The position numbers and the translations under genes are program-made. This document shows, in pieces, positions 27,591 through 37,382 of a DNA stretch of 64,000 bases. Origin of the DNA: Bordetella sp. FB-8 (GTDB lineage: Bacteria; Pseudomonadota; Gammaproteobacteria; Burkholderiales; Burkholderiaceae_B). The stretch is taken from assembly GCF_000382185.1 (NCBI RefSeq), contig NZ_KB907784.1:2992633-3056632 (forward strand). Direction: 5' to 3'. The notes under the pieces are model-generated. The model saw only the letters and a list, made by a program, of their open reading frames with translations. It had not been told where the DNA came from and did no database searches. The stretch's first letter is position 1. Each line of letters opens with the position of its first letter.

Positions 27591-29225
27591 TCAGTAGGCA
27601 GCCTCGATAAGAGCCGGAGCGGAAATCCAGCTTGCGGCGCGCGCGCTATCGTGATGGCGCGGCTGAAAATCCAATTTGAATATTTTCACGGCTTCATCCA
27701 ATTTGTCGGTCTGCTCGCGCAACGACGCGGCTGCCGCCGCCGCTTCTTCGACCAGCGCAGCGTTTTGCTGAGTCGATTGATCCAATTGGGTGATTGCCAC
27801 GTTGACCTGCTGGATACCCGAGGTTTGCTGTTCGCCCGCTTGGCTTATGTCCTTCATCAGAACCGAGACTCGGTGAATGCTTTCCACCACTTGTCCCATG
27901 GTCACGCCAGCATCGTCGACAAGACGCGTGCCGGCGTCCACTTTGGAAACCGAATCTTCGATAAGCTGCTTGATTTCCTTCGCTGCGGACGCAGAACGCT
28001 GCGCCAGTTGCCGCACTTCGGTCGCCACGACGGCAAATCCGCGTCCTTGCTCGCCAGCCCTGGCGGCTTCGACAGCAGCATTCAAGGCAAGTATATTGGT
28101 TTGAAAAGCAATGCCATCTATCACACTGATAATGTCGAAAATCCGCCGTGACGATGTGTTGATTTCACTCATGGTCTGAACGACTTTGGACACGACGACG
28201 CCACCGTTTCTTGCCACGACCGATGCTTCGTCGGCCAAATGATTGGCTTGCCGCGCATTTTCAGAATTTTGCGCAACGGTGCTGGTAAGTTGTTCCATCG
28301 ATGCCGCAGTCTGTTCCAATGCGCTTGCTTGTTGCTCGGTGCGCGAGGACAGATTCATATTCCCGGCGGCCAGCTGCTCCGATGCCGCAGCAATCGATTC
28401 AGTGCTGCCACGCACCCTGCCAATAATGCCGGACAGGCTATCGTTCATTTCCTGCAACGCCCAGAGCAACTGGGCGGTCTCGTCGCTGCCATCTGCGTCA
28501 AAATTACTGGTTAAATCGCCAGAGGCGACGGTACGGGCGATGTCCAGGGCGCGTTTGAGAGGTATTGTCACCGATCGCCTTATCAGCACGCCCAACCATA
28601 GCAATATGATAGCCAGCGCCAATGACGCGGTCCCAATTGCGGCCGCGCGCTGTTCAACCAAGGTATCGACCGTATCCAAATACACCCCGGTGCAGATCAC
28701 CCATCCCCACGGCGCAAAGCGTTTGGCATAGCTTTCCTTCCCAACCGGATTCTCTTTCCCCGGCTTGGGCCATAGATAGGCCACGTATCCTTCGCCCTGG
28801 GTGCGGCCCACATGAGCTAGTGCGCTGAAAGGATGCACGCCGTTTTTATCTGCAATACCCGACAGATCTTTTCCATCGAGTTTCGGCTCGATCGGGTGCA
28901 TGATGGCATGCGCCGAGTCGTCGATAATGAAGATGTAGCCGGCGCCGTTGTCGTATCGCAATGCCCGTATTGCGTCGATCGCGCGATTGCGTGCCTCGGC
29001 GTCGGTAAGCGTGCCATCTTCGGCCATTTTTCTGTAGTGCTGTGCAAGGCTGTAGGCAACATCGGTAATCTGGCTAATTGCGTGTTCGCGTTCGCGCTTG
29101 AGCATGGTGTGTTCGGATACCAAACCCATGAAAGCCATCAACGCGATGCCGATCAACGCACTCACAGTCAAGCTAGCCAATTTGTTGGAAATCGAATGGT
29201 TTTTGAAGGAAAATATTTTTTTCAT
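27591..29225 (-). CDS. Methyl-accepting chemotaxis protein (Cache sensor)
   Basis: 544 residues: membrane segment (about 15-35), periplasmic single Cache domain (about 40-190; [25 protein letters not shown]), second membrane segment (about 195-215), HAMP, then the cytoplasmic methyl-accepting domain with the signalling hairpin tip ([20 protein letters not shown]). No C-terminal CheR-docking pentapeptide is seen. The message has no clear ribosome site before ATG 29225. The gene is visibly less GC-rich than its neighbours. Confidence 0.93.
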   Translation of the reverse strand: MKKIFSFKNHSISNKLASLTVSALIGIALMAFMGLVSEHTMLKREREHAISQITDVAYSLAQHYRKMAEDGTLTDAEARNRAIDAIRALRYDNGAGYIFIIDDSAHAIMHPIEPKLDGKDLSGIADKNGVHPFSALAHVGRTQGEGYVAYLWPKPGKENPVGKESYAKRFAPWGWVICTGVYLDTVDTLVEQRAAAIGTASLALAIILLWLGVLIRRSVTIPLKRALDIARTVASGDLTSNFDADGSDETAQLLWALQEMNDSLSGIIGRVRGSTESIAAASEQLAAGNMNLSSRTEQQASALEQTAASMEQLTSTVAQNSENARQANHLADEASVVARNGGVVVSKVVQTMSEINTSSRRIFDIISVIDGIAFQTNILALNAAVEAARAGEQGRGFAVVATEVRQLAQRSASAAKEIKQLIEDSVSKVDAGTRLVDDAGVTMGQVVESIHRVSVLMKDISQAGEQQTSGIQQVNVAITQLDQSTQQNAALVEEAAAAAASLREQTDKLDEAVKIFKLDFQPRHHDSARAASWISAPALIEAAY

Positions 29226-29593
29226 ATTGCTTATATTTGTACTTTTGTTTTTTCGATTCCCGCCAATGAATTAGTAATTAAAAGCAGCCTGGCTAATGCG
29301 TCAGCTGTTTGAATTCATGTCTATTCTGCTCTTTGGCAATGGGAATGAAACGAAGAGAGTCTCAGAGAATCATCGCGTAAATTAACTCTCGCCGTTCGAG
29401 CAAGGAAGCTTGTCCGAAAGCCGTTAAATTGACTTTTGGTCTTCAAGCCCGGTGCCACCGAACGGTGAGGGACCTCACTTTACTTTTATTGATGGGCTGG
29501 GCTTGACAAGGATTGCCACGTTTGGCACTCCGTGCCATTATTTGGAGCCGTAGTGCTCATTGTTGGGTACAAAGTTCTGAAAAACTGAGCCCA
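29226..29593. other. 368-base intergenic region, AT-richer, with a palindrome
   Basis: No gene was found between the divergent chemotaxis and AraC genes. It holds TTGACA at 29503-29508 without a convincing -10, and a TGGCAC-TCC-GTGCCA palindrome at 29523-29537, about 57 bases before the AraC start, which could be an operator. Confidence 0.4.
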
Positions 29594-30538
29594 ATGCCGC
29601 ATAAGGCTATTCCAACGTTGTTTGATGCCCGTTCTGTGGACGAACTGGGCATTGCGGTTCGCGATCATCTTCGCGCCCAGCTGCTTGACGTCCACACCGG
29701 TGCCGGAGGGATCGCCTCTTGCGCCAGAATGACAAAAGCGGCGGCATCCGAGCTCTGGTTCTGTGACTACGGCACTCTGGTTGAACTCTCCTTTCCCGAG
29801 TCTGACTACCTTCGCATTCAAGTCCCGCTGAAAGGTGCCGCGGTGACCACGGTCGGTCAGACCCAGAGCATCGTGACGGGCGACGCAGCCTGCATTTCGA
29901 GCGCAGCCGCCAGCATTCGCTTCCAGCCGGATTTTTGCCAGTTCGTCTGGCGGGTGCCCCAGAGCGCGATATGGGGAAAGCTAGCCGCACTGACCGGAAA
30001 CCCGTTGACTGCGAAGCTGAAATTCAGTCCCGAATTCGACCTGTCGACATTGCAAGGGCGTTTGTTGCGAAACCTGATAGGAAGTTTCGCCGATGCGACG
30101 AACCTACCCTCATCCTCTGTGCTATGCAGCGAAATCGAGCAGGCGATGATCACCCTTCTTTTGGATGGTCCGCTGCGCGGCAGCACCCGATTGTTTGAGA
30201 CGAAACCGCCGACGTTGGCACCGCGCCAAGTCAGGGCTGTTGAGGAATATATCGAAGCCCATTGGGACGAGGCTTTGGATTACGAGATCCTCGCCGCAGT
30301 TTCCGGCGCAAGCGTTCGTTCTTTGTTTCGGACCTTCAGAGCGTTTCGTGGGTACACGCCGATGGATTTCGCCAGAAAAATCCGTTTGATGCGCGCCAAG
30401 GAACTCTTGGATGAGGCGGACCGTTCGGTATCGATTTCGGCCGTCGCCGCTCGGTGTGGCTACTCAAGTCTGAGCGCTTTTTCGCGAGACTTTGCCAAAG
30501 CGTATTGCATATCACCCAGCGTGGCGCGCGGCCGATAA
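29594..30538 (+). CDS. AraC family regulator with AraC-binding-like N-terminal domain
   Basis: 314 residues from ATG 29594; the frame is open 27 codons further upstream but those residues look non-coding. The N-terminal domain (about 20-200) resembles the AraC_binding_2 type (FSFPESDYLRIQVPLKG-like). The C-terminal double helix-turn-helix is clear (LAAVSGASVRSLFRTFRAF; ISAVAARCGYSSLSAFSRDF). No strong ribosome site. Target genes unknown. Confidence 0.85.
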   Translation: MPHKAIPTLFDARSVDELGIAVRDHLRAQLLDVHTGAGGIASCARMTKAAASELWFCDYGTLVELSFPESDYLRIQVPLKGAAVTTVGQTQSIVTGDAACISSAAASIRFQPDFCQFVWRVPQSAIWGKLAALTGNPLTAKLKFSPEFDLSTLQGRLLRNLIGSFADATNLPSSSVLCSEIEQAMITLLLDGPLRGSTRLFETKPPTLAPRQVRAVEEYIEAHWDEALDYEILAAVSGASVRSLFRTFRAFRGYTPMDFARKIRLMRAKELLDEADRSVSISAVAARCGYSSLSAFSRDFAKAYCISPSVARGR

Positions 30539-30597
30539 TTTTGGATCGGTCAACGATACGTCGTTAAGGCAGCCCATTGCGCCTTACATTACTTGGT

Positions 30598-31098
30598 TCA
30601 GCGACGAGATGGCTTTTCTCGACCATCGGGCGATGCGCCCGAGGTCTGGCTCAGGGTCTGGAAGATCCGGCTGAAATTGGCATACGCGTTTGCCCAATAG
30701 GCATCCATGCCGGTTCCCGGCAGAGGGTTGGGAGTGGATTGATGCAGGTCGTGGGCCCAATCCGTACAGGCCTTGGCCGCGTAAGTGCCCAGTGCTTGTT
30801 GATTGCTGGCGATCGCTTCGAGCCAGTGTGTCCAGAGTTGGGCGGTGATGCGAAATTGCGCGCTCGAAAATGAGTTGAGCAGCGTGGCCATGTCGGACTG
30901 GCCGGTCGCCTGTCGTATGCCTTGCGCCGTTTCGCGCATCAGGCGGCCCACCTCTTCCAGTGCATGCTCGTCCAACTGCTGCAGGCGCAGGCGATTTTCA
31001 TATGAGAGTCCGGCGATGTCGAGCGCCAACGCGGCGTTGTGGCGCACAAGGGCGAACGTCAGGTCGCGGGCGCCGCCGTCGGTGTATTCGTCTGCCAT
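30598..31098 (-). CDS. Phasin-like PHA granule protein
   Basis: 166 residues from ATG 31098, behind GAGGAG. It is mostly helical, with an amphipathic composition and no signal peptide, similar to phasins that coat polyhydroxyalkanoate granules. It lies 151 bases downstream of phaC on the same strand, which supports the call; motif evidence alone is modest. Confidence 0.7.
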   Translation of the reverse strand: MADEYTDGGARDLTFALVRHNAALALDIAGLSYENRLRLQQLDEHALEEVGRLMRETAQGIRQATGQSDMATLLNSFSSAQFRITAQLWTHWLEAIASNQQALGTYAAKACTDWAHDLHQSTPNPLPGTGMDAYWANAYANFSRIFQTLSQTSGASPDGREKPSRR

Positions 31099-31249
31099 GA
31101 TGGTGACTCCTCGGGACGTTTCTGGGTGGGTTGTTGCGTCGACGTATTCATTCAGTATGGGCGCCGATTGCCCCGACTGTCTGATGCAGATCAATGTTTA
31201 TCGCCCTTGCGAGTCGCGCCGACGTTGTCGCTGTGGCCAGACGTGCGTA

Positions 31250-33037
31250 TCAGCGACGTACATAGTGGCCTGGCGCTTCGTCGAACGTGGCTGGGTCGGA
31301 GCCGGGCGGCCCGAGACGCGGTGGGGCGACCCGCTTCGGGCTGCCGTGGGCCTTGAGCCAGCGGATCCATTCGGGCCACCACGAGCCGTCGCACATTTTG
31401 GCCGCGGCGGCCCACTCGTCGGGACCGATGCGCAGATCTTCGGAGCCCGTACGCTTGATCCTGAAATGGCGGCCGGGATGGCCGGGCTCGCTGACGATGC
31501 CGGCGTTGTGTCCGCCGCTGGTCAGAACGAAGGTGACGTCGGTGTCGCACAGCTGGTGAATCTTGTAGACCGATTTCCAGGGCGCAATGTGATCACTCTC
31601 GGTTCCGACCACGAACAGCGGGACACCGATATTGCGCAGCGAGAGGGGCCGGCCTTCGACATTGAAGCGGCCGTTGGACAGATCGTTGTTCAGGAACAGC
31701 TGGCGCAGGTATTCGGAATGCATGCGGTACGGCATGCGGGTCGAATCGGCATTCCAGGCCATGAGGTCTGACGGCTGTACGCGCTCGCCCAGCATGTAGC
31801 TGCGGATTGCCTGGGACCAGATGAGATCCTTGGACTGCAGCATCTGGAATGCCCCCGACATCTGTTTGGCCATCAGATAGCCTTGCGCCCACATCAGGCT
31901 TTCCAGGAAATACACTTCGCTGTCGTCGATAAAAAGCTGCAGTTCGCCCGGTTCGCTGAAATCGGTTTGTGCGGCAAAAAGCGTGATCGACGCCAAGCGG
32001 TCTTGGCCTGCGCCTTCCAGCGCGGCGGCGGCGATCGAGAGCAATGTGCCGCCCAAGCAATATCCGCTTGCATGCACGCGGCGCCCGGGCGTAATGGCGG
32101 CGATCGCGTCGAGCGCGGCCACCACGCCGAGGCGGCGATAATCGTCCAGTCCCAGGTCGCGGTCCTCGGCCGTGACGTTGCGCCACGAAATGCAGAACAC
32201 GGTGTAGCCTTGCCCGACCAGATAGCGCACCAGCGAATTGTGGGGCGACAGATCCAGGATGTAGTACTTCATAATCCAGGCCGGGACGATCAGAACAGGC
32301 TCGGCGGCGACCTCGGCAGTGGAAGGCCCATACTGGATCAGCTCGATCAGATGGTTGCGGAAAACCACTTTTCCTGGCGTGACGGCCACGTCGATGCCGA
32401 CTTTGAATTTCTCCACGCCCGCGGCAGGCGCCGCGACGCTTTGCCGGTGCATGTCATCGAGCGCGTTCATCGTGCCCTGCACCAGATTCATACCCAGCGT
32501 TTCCACGGTACGCCGCACGACCTGAGGATTGGTGGGAAGAAAGTTGGCCGGTGCGCACATGTCGAGCCATTGGCGCGCGCAGAAGGCCACTACGTCTTCA
32601 TGGTGCGGTGTGGTGCCCGGCACGCCGCTGGTGGCCGCTTCCCACCACTGCTGGGCATGCATGAACGCCTGCTGGTAGAAGCGGTAGGGTTCTTCCTGCC
32701 ATCCCGCGTCGCGAAAGCGGCTGTCGCCGGGCCAGGGCGCCGACAGAGGAGTCGAGCCGGGGTTCTGCAATGCATCCTGAAGATCGCGGCTCATTTCCCA
32801 GGTGCTCTGCAGCGCAAGCGTGCCCAGTTCGAGCTGTTTGCCGGGCGCCATGGATAGATGGATCAGCCAGTCGGCCAACGCCAGGCCCATCGATGCCGGC
32901 GATAGCCCGTTCGTCAGCTGGGCGATCCAGGCTTCCTTGGCATGGTCGAGCGCGCGGAACAGGTTGGGTGCGCCGGTCGTGGCGCAGGTGCAGGCAGGCG
33001 CCGCCGCGAGTTTTTTCTTCTTGGAAGGGGTTGTCAT
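31250..33037 (-). CDS. phaC: Class I polyhydroxyalkanoate synthase
   Basis: 595 residues from ATG 33037 (MTTPSKKKK). The frame is open much further upstream but that part is antisense to bdhA. The lipase-box nucleophile is Cys327 in SGYCLGG; Asp and His of the triad lie in TESDHIAPW and TSGGHNAGI. It polymerises 3-hydroxyacyl-CoA into storage polyester. The N-terminal domain (about 80-220) and alpha/beta hydrolase core have normal length. It is divergent from bdhA and followed by a phasin-like gene. Confidence 0.94.
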   Translation of the reverse strand: MTTPSKKKKLAAAPACTCATTGAPNLFRALDHAKEAWIAQLTNGLSPASMGLALADWLIHLSMAPGKQLELGTLALQSTWEMSRDLQDALQNPGSTPLSAPWPGDSRFRDAGWQEEPYRFYQQAFMHAQQWWEAATSGVPGTTPHHEDVVAFCARQWLDMCAPANFLPTNPQVVRRTVETLGMNLVQGTMNALDDMHRQSVAAPAAGVEKFKVGIDVAVTPGKVVFRNHLIELIQYGPSTAEVAAEPVLIVPAWIMKYYILDLSPHNSLVRYLVGQGYTVFCISWRNVTAEDRDLGLDDYRRLGVVAALDAIAAITPGRRVHASGYCLGGTLLSIAAAALEGAGQDRLASITLFAAQTDFSEPGELQLFIDDSEVYFLESLMWAQGYLMAKQMSGAFQMLQSKDLIWSQAIRSYMLGERVQPSDLMAWNADSTRMPYRMHSEYLRQLFLNNDLSNGRFNVEGRPLSLRNIGVPLFVVGTESDHIAPWKSVYKIHQLCDTDVTFVLTSGGHNAGIVSEPGHPGRHFRIKRTGSEDLRIGPDEWAAAAKMCDGSWWPEWIRWLKAHGSPKRVAPPRLGPPGSDPATFDEAPGHYVRR

Positions 33038-33201
33038 GTCGGTGGTTCCGCTTCGCGACGCAGCGCGCAAAGAGCCGGGGCGCCACGGTTGCCGTGCAGC
33101 GCAGGGTAAGCATGTGAACATGCTATGCGCTTGCGGCTTGAGCGAATTTGATCTGGAGCAAGTCGGTCCGATCTCGTGTCCAGAGTCATCATCCTGAAAA
33201 C

Positions 33202-33214
33202 TTGCGTTGCGCAA
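33202..33214. promoter_or_regulatory. TTGCG-TTG-CGCAA palindrome in the phaC/bdhA divergent region
   Basis: The 307-base gap 33038-33344 holds no gene. This 13-bp palindrome sits among several TGC motifs and resembles the TGC-rich sites bound by PhaR-type PHA regulators in other bacteria; the assignment is inference. Confidence 0.4.
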
Positions 33215-33288
33215 CATTTCAGAAAATTGCATTGTGCCTGCATGGGTTTTGAATCTGGCATAGGATGTAGGCGTACCTCTAGACCCAC

Positions 33289-33322
33289 GGCACTTGGCGG
33301 CCCAAGCGGGCCGCCAAGTGCC
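33289..33322 (+). promoter_or_regulatory. 15-bp perfect hairpin in the bdhA leader
   Basis: Arms 33289-33303 and 33308-33322 are perfectly complementary with the four-base loop AAGC. The hairpin ends 11 bases before the AAGGAG ribosome site of bdhA. It lacks a U tract. It could act as a 5' stabilising structure or an upstream terminator remnant. Confidence 0.65.
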
Positions 33323-33344
33323 TTCACGCATGAAGGAGATCCGA

Positions 33345-34130
33345 ATGAGCAATCTGTCCGGTAAAACTGCAATCGTTACAGGCGCCGCAAGTGGCATTGG
33401 CAAGGAAATCGCCCTTGAATTCGCCAAGGCCGGCGCAGCGGTCGCAATCGCGGACCTGAACCTTGACGGGGCCAACGCCGTCGCGGACCAGATCAAGCAG
33501 GCGGGCGGCAAGGCGATGGGCGTCGCGATGGACGTGACCAACGAAGACGCGGTCAACGCCGGCATCGATTCGGTCGCCGCGGCGTTCGGCTCGGTCGACA
33601 TCCTGGTGTCGAACGCGGGCATCCAGATCATCAACCCGATCGAGAACTTCGCTTTCGCCGACTGGAAGAAAATGCAGGCCATCCACGTCGATGGCGCATT
33701 CCTGACGACCAAGGCCGCGCTCAAGCACATGTACAAGGGCGATCGCGGCGGCGTGGTGATCTACATGGGCTCGGTGCACTCGCACGAGGCGTCGCCGCTC
33801 AAGTCAGCCTATGTGGCCGCCAAGCACGCATTGCTCGGCCTGGCGCGCGTGCTGGCCAAAGAAGGTGCCAAGCACAATGTGCGTTCGCATGTCATTTGTC
33901 CGGGTTTCGTGCGAACGCCGCTGGTCGACAAGCAGATTCCGGAGCAGGCCAAGGAGCTCGGCATCAGCGAGGAAGATGTAATCAAGAAAGTGATGCTGGG
34001 CGAGACGGTCGACGGCGTTTTCACGACCGTGCAGGACATCGCGCAGACCGCGGTGTTTCTCGCCACGTTCCCCAGCGCCGCGCTGACCGGACAGTCTTTC
34101 GTCGTCAGCCACGGCTGGTACATGCAATGA
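33345..34130 (+). CDS. bdhA: 3-hydroxybutyrate dehydrogenase
   Basis: 261 residues from ATG 33345, behind AAGGAG. Classical SDR with cofactor motif [11 protein letters not shown] at 90-92, catalytic Ser143, Tyr156 and Lys160 (SAYVAAKH), and the C-terminal SHGWYMQ ending characteristic of 3-hydroxybutyrate dehydrogenases. It oxidises 3-hydroxybutyrate to acetoacetate with NAD, which fits PHA turnover. Its stop overlaps the patatin start (ATGA). Confidence 0.94.
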   Translation: MSNLSGKTAIVTGAASGIGKEIALEFAKAGAAVAIADLNLDGANAVADQIKQAGGKAMGVAMDVTNEDAVNAGIDSVAAAFGSVDILVSNAGIQIINPIENFAFADWKKMQAIHVDGAFLTTKAALKHMYKGDRGGVVIYMGSVHSHEASPLKSAYVAAKHALLGLARVLAKEGAKHNVRSHVICPGFVRTPLVDKQIPEQAKELGISEEDVIKKVMLGETVDGVFTTVQDIAQTAVFLATFPSAALTGQSFVVSHGWYMQ

Positions 34131-35311
34131 CGACGGCACGCCGCAAGAGCGCCGCAGTCGTCGATCCCGCCGCGCCGCCCTACGAAACCATCGCGCTCGT
34201 GTTGCAGGGCGGCGGAGCGCTCGGTTCGTACCAGGCCGGCGTGTTCGAGGGACTGCACGAGGCGGGCATTCCCCTGAACTGGGTTGCGGGCATATCCATC
34301 GGCGCGTTCAATACCGCGTTGATCGCCGGCAATGCGCCGGAGCATCGCGTCGAACGGCTGCGTGCGTTCTGGGAACGGATCTGCCAGCCGGCGGCCATTC
34401 CGGGTTTGCCGGCGCTGTTCGAGATGGCGCTGTTCGACAACAGCATCGACCAGTTCCGCACGCTGTTCACCGCGACGCAGGCCGCCAGCGCAATGCTGCA
34501 GGGGCAGAACGGCTTCTTCGTGCCGCGCTTTCCGCCGCCCCTGCCGGGCGTTGCGAATCATCCGGATAAAGTCAGCTGGTATGACACGACGCCGCTGCGC
34601 GACACGCTGCTCGAGTTCTGCGATTTCGATCGCATCAATTCGGGCCAGATGCGCGTCTCGGTCGATGCGGTCAACGTCGGCACCGGCAACCTGGTGTGTT
34701 TCGACAATGCGGACACCCGGCTGCGGCCCGAGCATTTCATGGCCTCCGGTGCGTTGCCGCCCGCGTTTGCGCCCATCGAGATCGACGGCGAGTACTACTG
34801 GGATGGCGGCCTGGTGTCGAACACGCCGCTGCAGGAAGTGCTGACTGCCCAGCCGCGCCGCGACACGCTGGCCTTCCAGGTGGATCTGTGGAGCGCGCGC
34901 GGGCCGCTGCCGCATTCCATGGCCGAAGTCGCCGAGCGCCAGAAAGATGTCCAGTATTCGAGCCGCACGCGCCAGATCACCGATACGATGCAGCGCGAGC
35001 AGAAATACCGCACAGTGCTGCACCGACTGCTCGAACAGATTCCGCAGGCACGGCGCAAGTCCGACCCGTGGTGCCACCAGGCCCAGGAGATGGCGTGCAG
35101 CAAGAAATACAATGTGCAGCATCTGATCTACCAGCAAAAGGCCTACGAACAGAACTACAAGGATTACCAGTTCGGCCTGTCGACGATGCGCGACCACTGG
35201 GCTGCAGGCCTGGCGGACATCCGCAAGACGCTGGCGGTCAAGAATGGCCTGGCGCTGCCCGAGAACGACTCGGGGTTCGTCACGCACGACATCCATCGAA
35301 AACCGAAATGA
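34127..35311 (+). CDS. Patatin-like phospholipase with DUF3734 tail
   Basis: 394 residues. Patatin features: oxyanion loop GGGALG (28-33), nucleophile Ser57 in GISIG, and the catalytic Asp226 in WDGG. The C-terminal 120 residues form a DUF3734-type helical tail ([31 protein letters not shown]). It is translationally coupled to bdhA. No signal peptide, so it acts inside the cell, perhaps on granule lipid or on polymer; that role is inferred only from context. Confidence 0.92.
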   Translation: MTTARRKSAAVVDPAAPPYETIALVLQGGGALGSYQAGVFEGLHEAGIPLNWVAGISIGAFNTALIAGNAPEHRVERLRAFWERICQPAAIPGLPALFEMALFDNSIDQFRTLFTATQAASAMLQGQNGFFVPRFPPPLPGVANHPDKVSWYDTTPLRDTLLEFCDFDRINSGQMRVSVDAVNVGTGNLVCFDNADTRLRPEHFMASGALPPAFAPIEIDGEYYWDGGLVSNTPLQEVLTAQPRRDTLAFQVDLWSARGPLPHSMAEVAERQKDVQYSSRTRQITDTMQREQKYRTVLHRLLEQIPQARRKSDPWCHQAQEMACSKKYNVQHLIYQQKAYEQNYKDYQFGLSTMRDHWAAGLADIRKTLAVKNGLALPENDSGFVTHDIHRKPK

Positions 35312-35410
35312 ACATGTTGGCGGGAATACACGTAAACCCGCATCGAGAAGCGTCTCATTTTTTCTGTACGCTGTCGCCGTGAGGCGGCGCAATCAAAGAA
35401 AGGGACGCAT

Positions 35411-37330
35411 ATGAAATCCCACGCAGGTCGGCAAGCCCGCAGCGCGAGCGATCGGCCCGCCTGCCACGGATCGATGCGCAAGCTCGCGCTGGCCGCCATC
35501 GGCATCGTTTTCGGCGACATCGGCACCAGCCCGCTTTACACAATGAGCACGGTGTTCGACCCGAGCCACGGCCTGTCGGCCGACCGCGCCAATGTATTGG
35601 GCATCGTGTCGCTGATCGTCTGGGCGCTCGTGGTCGTCGTATCGCTCAAATACGTCACGCTGATCATGCGCGCTCATAACCACGGCGAGGGCGGCATCAT
35701 GGCCTTGCTGGCGCTGGCCGCCAGTTCGGTGGCGCGGCGGCCGCGGCTGCGCAACGGCCTGCTGCTGATCGGTGTGTTCGGCGCGGCGCTTTTCTATGGC
35801 GACGGTGTCATCACCCCGGCCATTTCGGTGCTCGGCGCGGTAGAGGGCCTGGAGGTGGCGGCCCCGGGACTCAAGGCCTTCGTGGTGCCGATTGCGCTCG
35901 CGGTGCTGATTGCGCTGTTTCTCGTGCAGCGCCGCGGCACGGCGGGCATCGGCGCGGTATTCGGGCCTGTGATGGTGCTTTGGTTCGTGGTGATCGCAGT
36001 GGCGGGTCTGATGAATATTGGCCGCTCGCCCGACATCCTGCTTGCCTTCAATCCGCTCGTAGGCCTGGAATTTCTGCAGCGCAACGGCTGGCTCGCGTTT
36101 GTCTCGCTCGGTTCGGTGGTGCTGGCTTTGACCGGCGCCGAGGCGCTGTACGCCGATATGGGGCACTTCGGCGCGCAGCCCATCCGCCTGTCCTGGTTCC
36201 TGCTGGCGTTGCCGGCGCTGGCGCTCAATTATCTTGGGCAGGGCGCGCTGCTGCTGGTCGACCCGGAGACGGTGAGCAATCCGTTCTTCCATCTTTTCCC
36301 CGGCGTGGCGCTGTTTCCCATGGTGGCGCTGGCTACGGTGGCGACCGTGATCGCTTCGCAGGCGGTCATCAGCGGCGCGTTCTCGATGACCAAACAGGCG
36401 ATGCAGCTGGGTTTCATGCCGCGCATGGGTATCGTCTATACGTCCGAGCGCGAGATCGGCCAGATCTACATTCCCGCGGTCAACTGGCTGCTGTTGATCG
36501 CGGTGATCGGCGCGGTGCTGGGCTTCGGATCGTCGACGGCGCTGGGGTCGGCCTACGGCATCGCCGTGACCGGCACGATGATGATCACTACCGTACTGAC
36601 TTTCTATGTGGTGCGCTACGCGTGGCACTACAACTGGCTGCTGTCCGTACTGCCCACCTGTTTCTTCCTCGTGATCGATGCGGCGTTCTTTTCGGCCAAC
36701 CTGCTCAAATTCTTGGAAGGCGGCTGGTTTCCGCTGCTGCTTGGCGCGATTATGTTCACCGTGATGTGCACATGGCACCGTGGCCGCGAGCTGATGGTGC
36801 AAGAGGCCCGCAGCCATGCGGGCACGGTACCGCTGGAGCAGTATCTGGACGATCTGTTCGCCAGGAAAACGATCCGCGTCCCCGGCACCGCGGTATTCCT
36901 GAACATCGACCCCGACGGGGTGCCGCACGCGCTGGTCAATAATCTGGAACACAATCATGTACTGCACGAGCGTGCCTTGTTCGTGCACGTGACCAGCCTG
37001 GATGTGCCCTACGTGCCGGAAGAAGATCGCGTGGCGATCACGGTGCTCGGGCACAACTGCTATCGCGTCATCGTGGCCTATGGTTTCAAGGACGTCACCA
37101 GCCTGCCTCAGGCCTTGCTCGATTGTGCAGAGATGGGGCTGATGATCGAGCCGGCCGAGGTGTCCTATTTCCTCAGCCATGCGACTGTAGTGGCGACGGG
37201 ATGCAAGGGTATGGCGGTTTGGCGCGAGCGCCTGTATGCCGTCATGGCGCACAATATCGGCAATGTCTCGGCTTATTTCAAGTTGAACTCGAATCGCGTT
37301 ATCGAGCTGGGCGCGCGCGTCGAGATATGA
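35411..37330 (+). CDS. kup: Low-affinity potassium transporter Kup
   Basis: 639 residues with about twelve membrane segments. Family signatures: GIVFGDIGTSPLYT, the RAHNHGEGGIMAL loop, FYGDGVITPAISVL and GHFGAQPIRLSW, and a cytoplasmic C-terminal domain (about 470-639). It takes up K+ with H+. Start at ATG 35411 behind AAAGGGA; the Met 21 codons on is possible. It lies 99 bases after the patatin gene. Confidence 0.94.
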   Translation: MKSHAGRQARSASDRPACHGSMRKLALAAIGIVFGDIGTSPLYTMSTVFDPSHGLSADRANVLGIVSLIVWALVVVVSLKYVTLIMRAHNHGEGGIMALLALAASSVARRPRLRNGLLLIGVFGAALFYGDGVITPAISVLGAVEGLEVAAPGLKAFVVPIALAVLIALFLVQRRGTAGIGAVFGPVMVLWFVVIAVAGLMNIGRSPDILLAFNPLVGLEFLQRNGWLAFVSLGSVVLALTGAEALYADMGHFGAQPIRLSWFLLALPALALNYLGQGALLLVDPETVSNPFFHLFPGVALFPMVALATVATVIASQAVISGAFSMTKQAMQLGFMPRMGIVYTSEREIGQIYIPAVNWLLLIAVIGAVLGFGSSTALGSAYGIAVTGTMMITTVLTFYVVRYAWHYNWLLSVLPTCFFLVIDAAFFSANLLKFLEGGWFPLLLGAIMFTVMCTWHRGRELMVQEARSHAGTVPLEQYLDDLFARKTIRVPGTAVFLNIDPDGVPHALVNNLEHNHVLHERALFVHVTSLDVPYVPEEDRVAITVLGHNCYRVIVAYGFKDVTSLPQALLDCAEMGLMIEPAEVSYFLSHATVVATGCKGMAVWRERLYAVMAHNIGNVSAYFKLNSNRVIELGARVEI

Positions 37331-37382
37331 ACGGGCGCCAGCGTTCAGAAATGAAGTCCGCCGGCGCCTATCTAGGCTGCTT

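Noticed and set aside
29523..29537. Possible sigma-54 promoter (TGGCAC ...)
   Set aside because: GG and GC are not at the required 10-base spacing; the element is better read as a palindrome.
33038..33736. N-terminal extension of phaC
   Set aside because: The extra residues are antisense to bdhA and the divergent promoter; the synthase has normal length from ATG 33037.
35393..37252. Minus-strand open frame of 619 codons opposite kup
   Set aside because: His/Arg/Gln-rich low-complexity translation with no domain; kup on the other strand is a clear full-length membrane protein.
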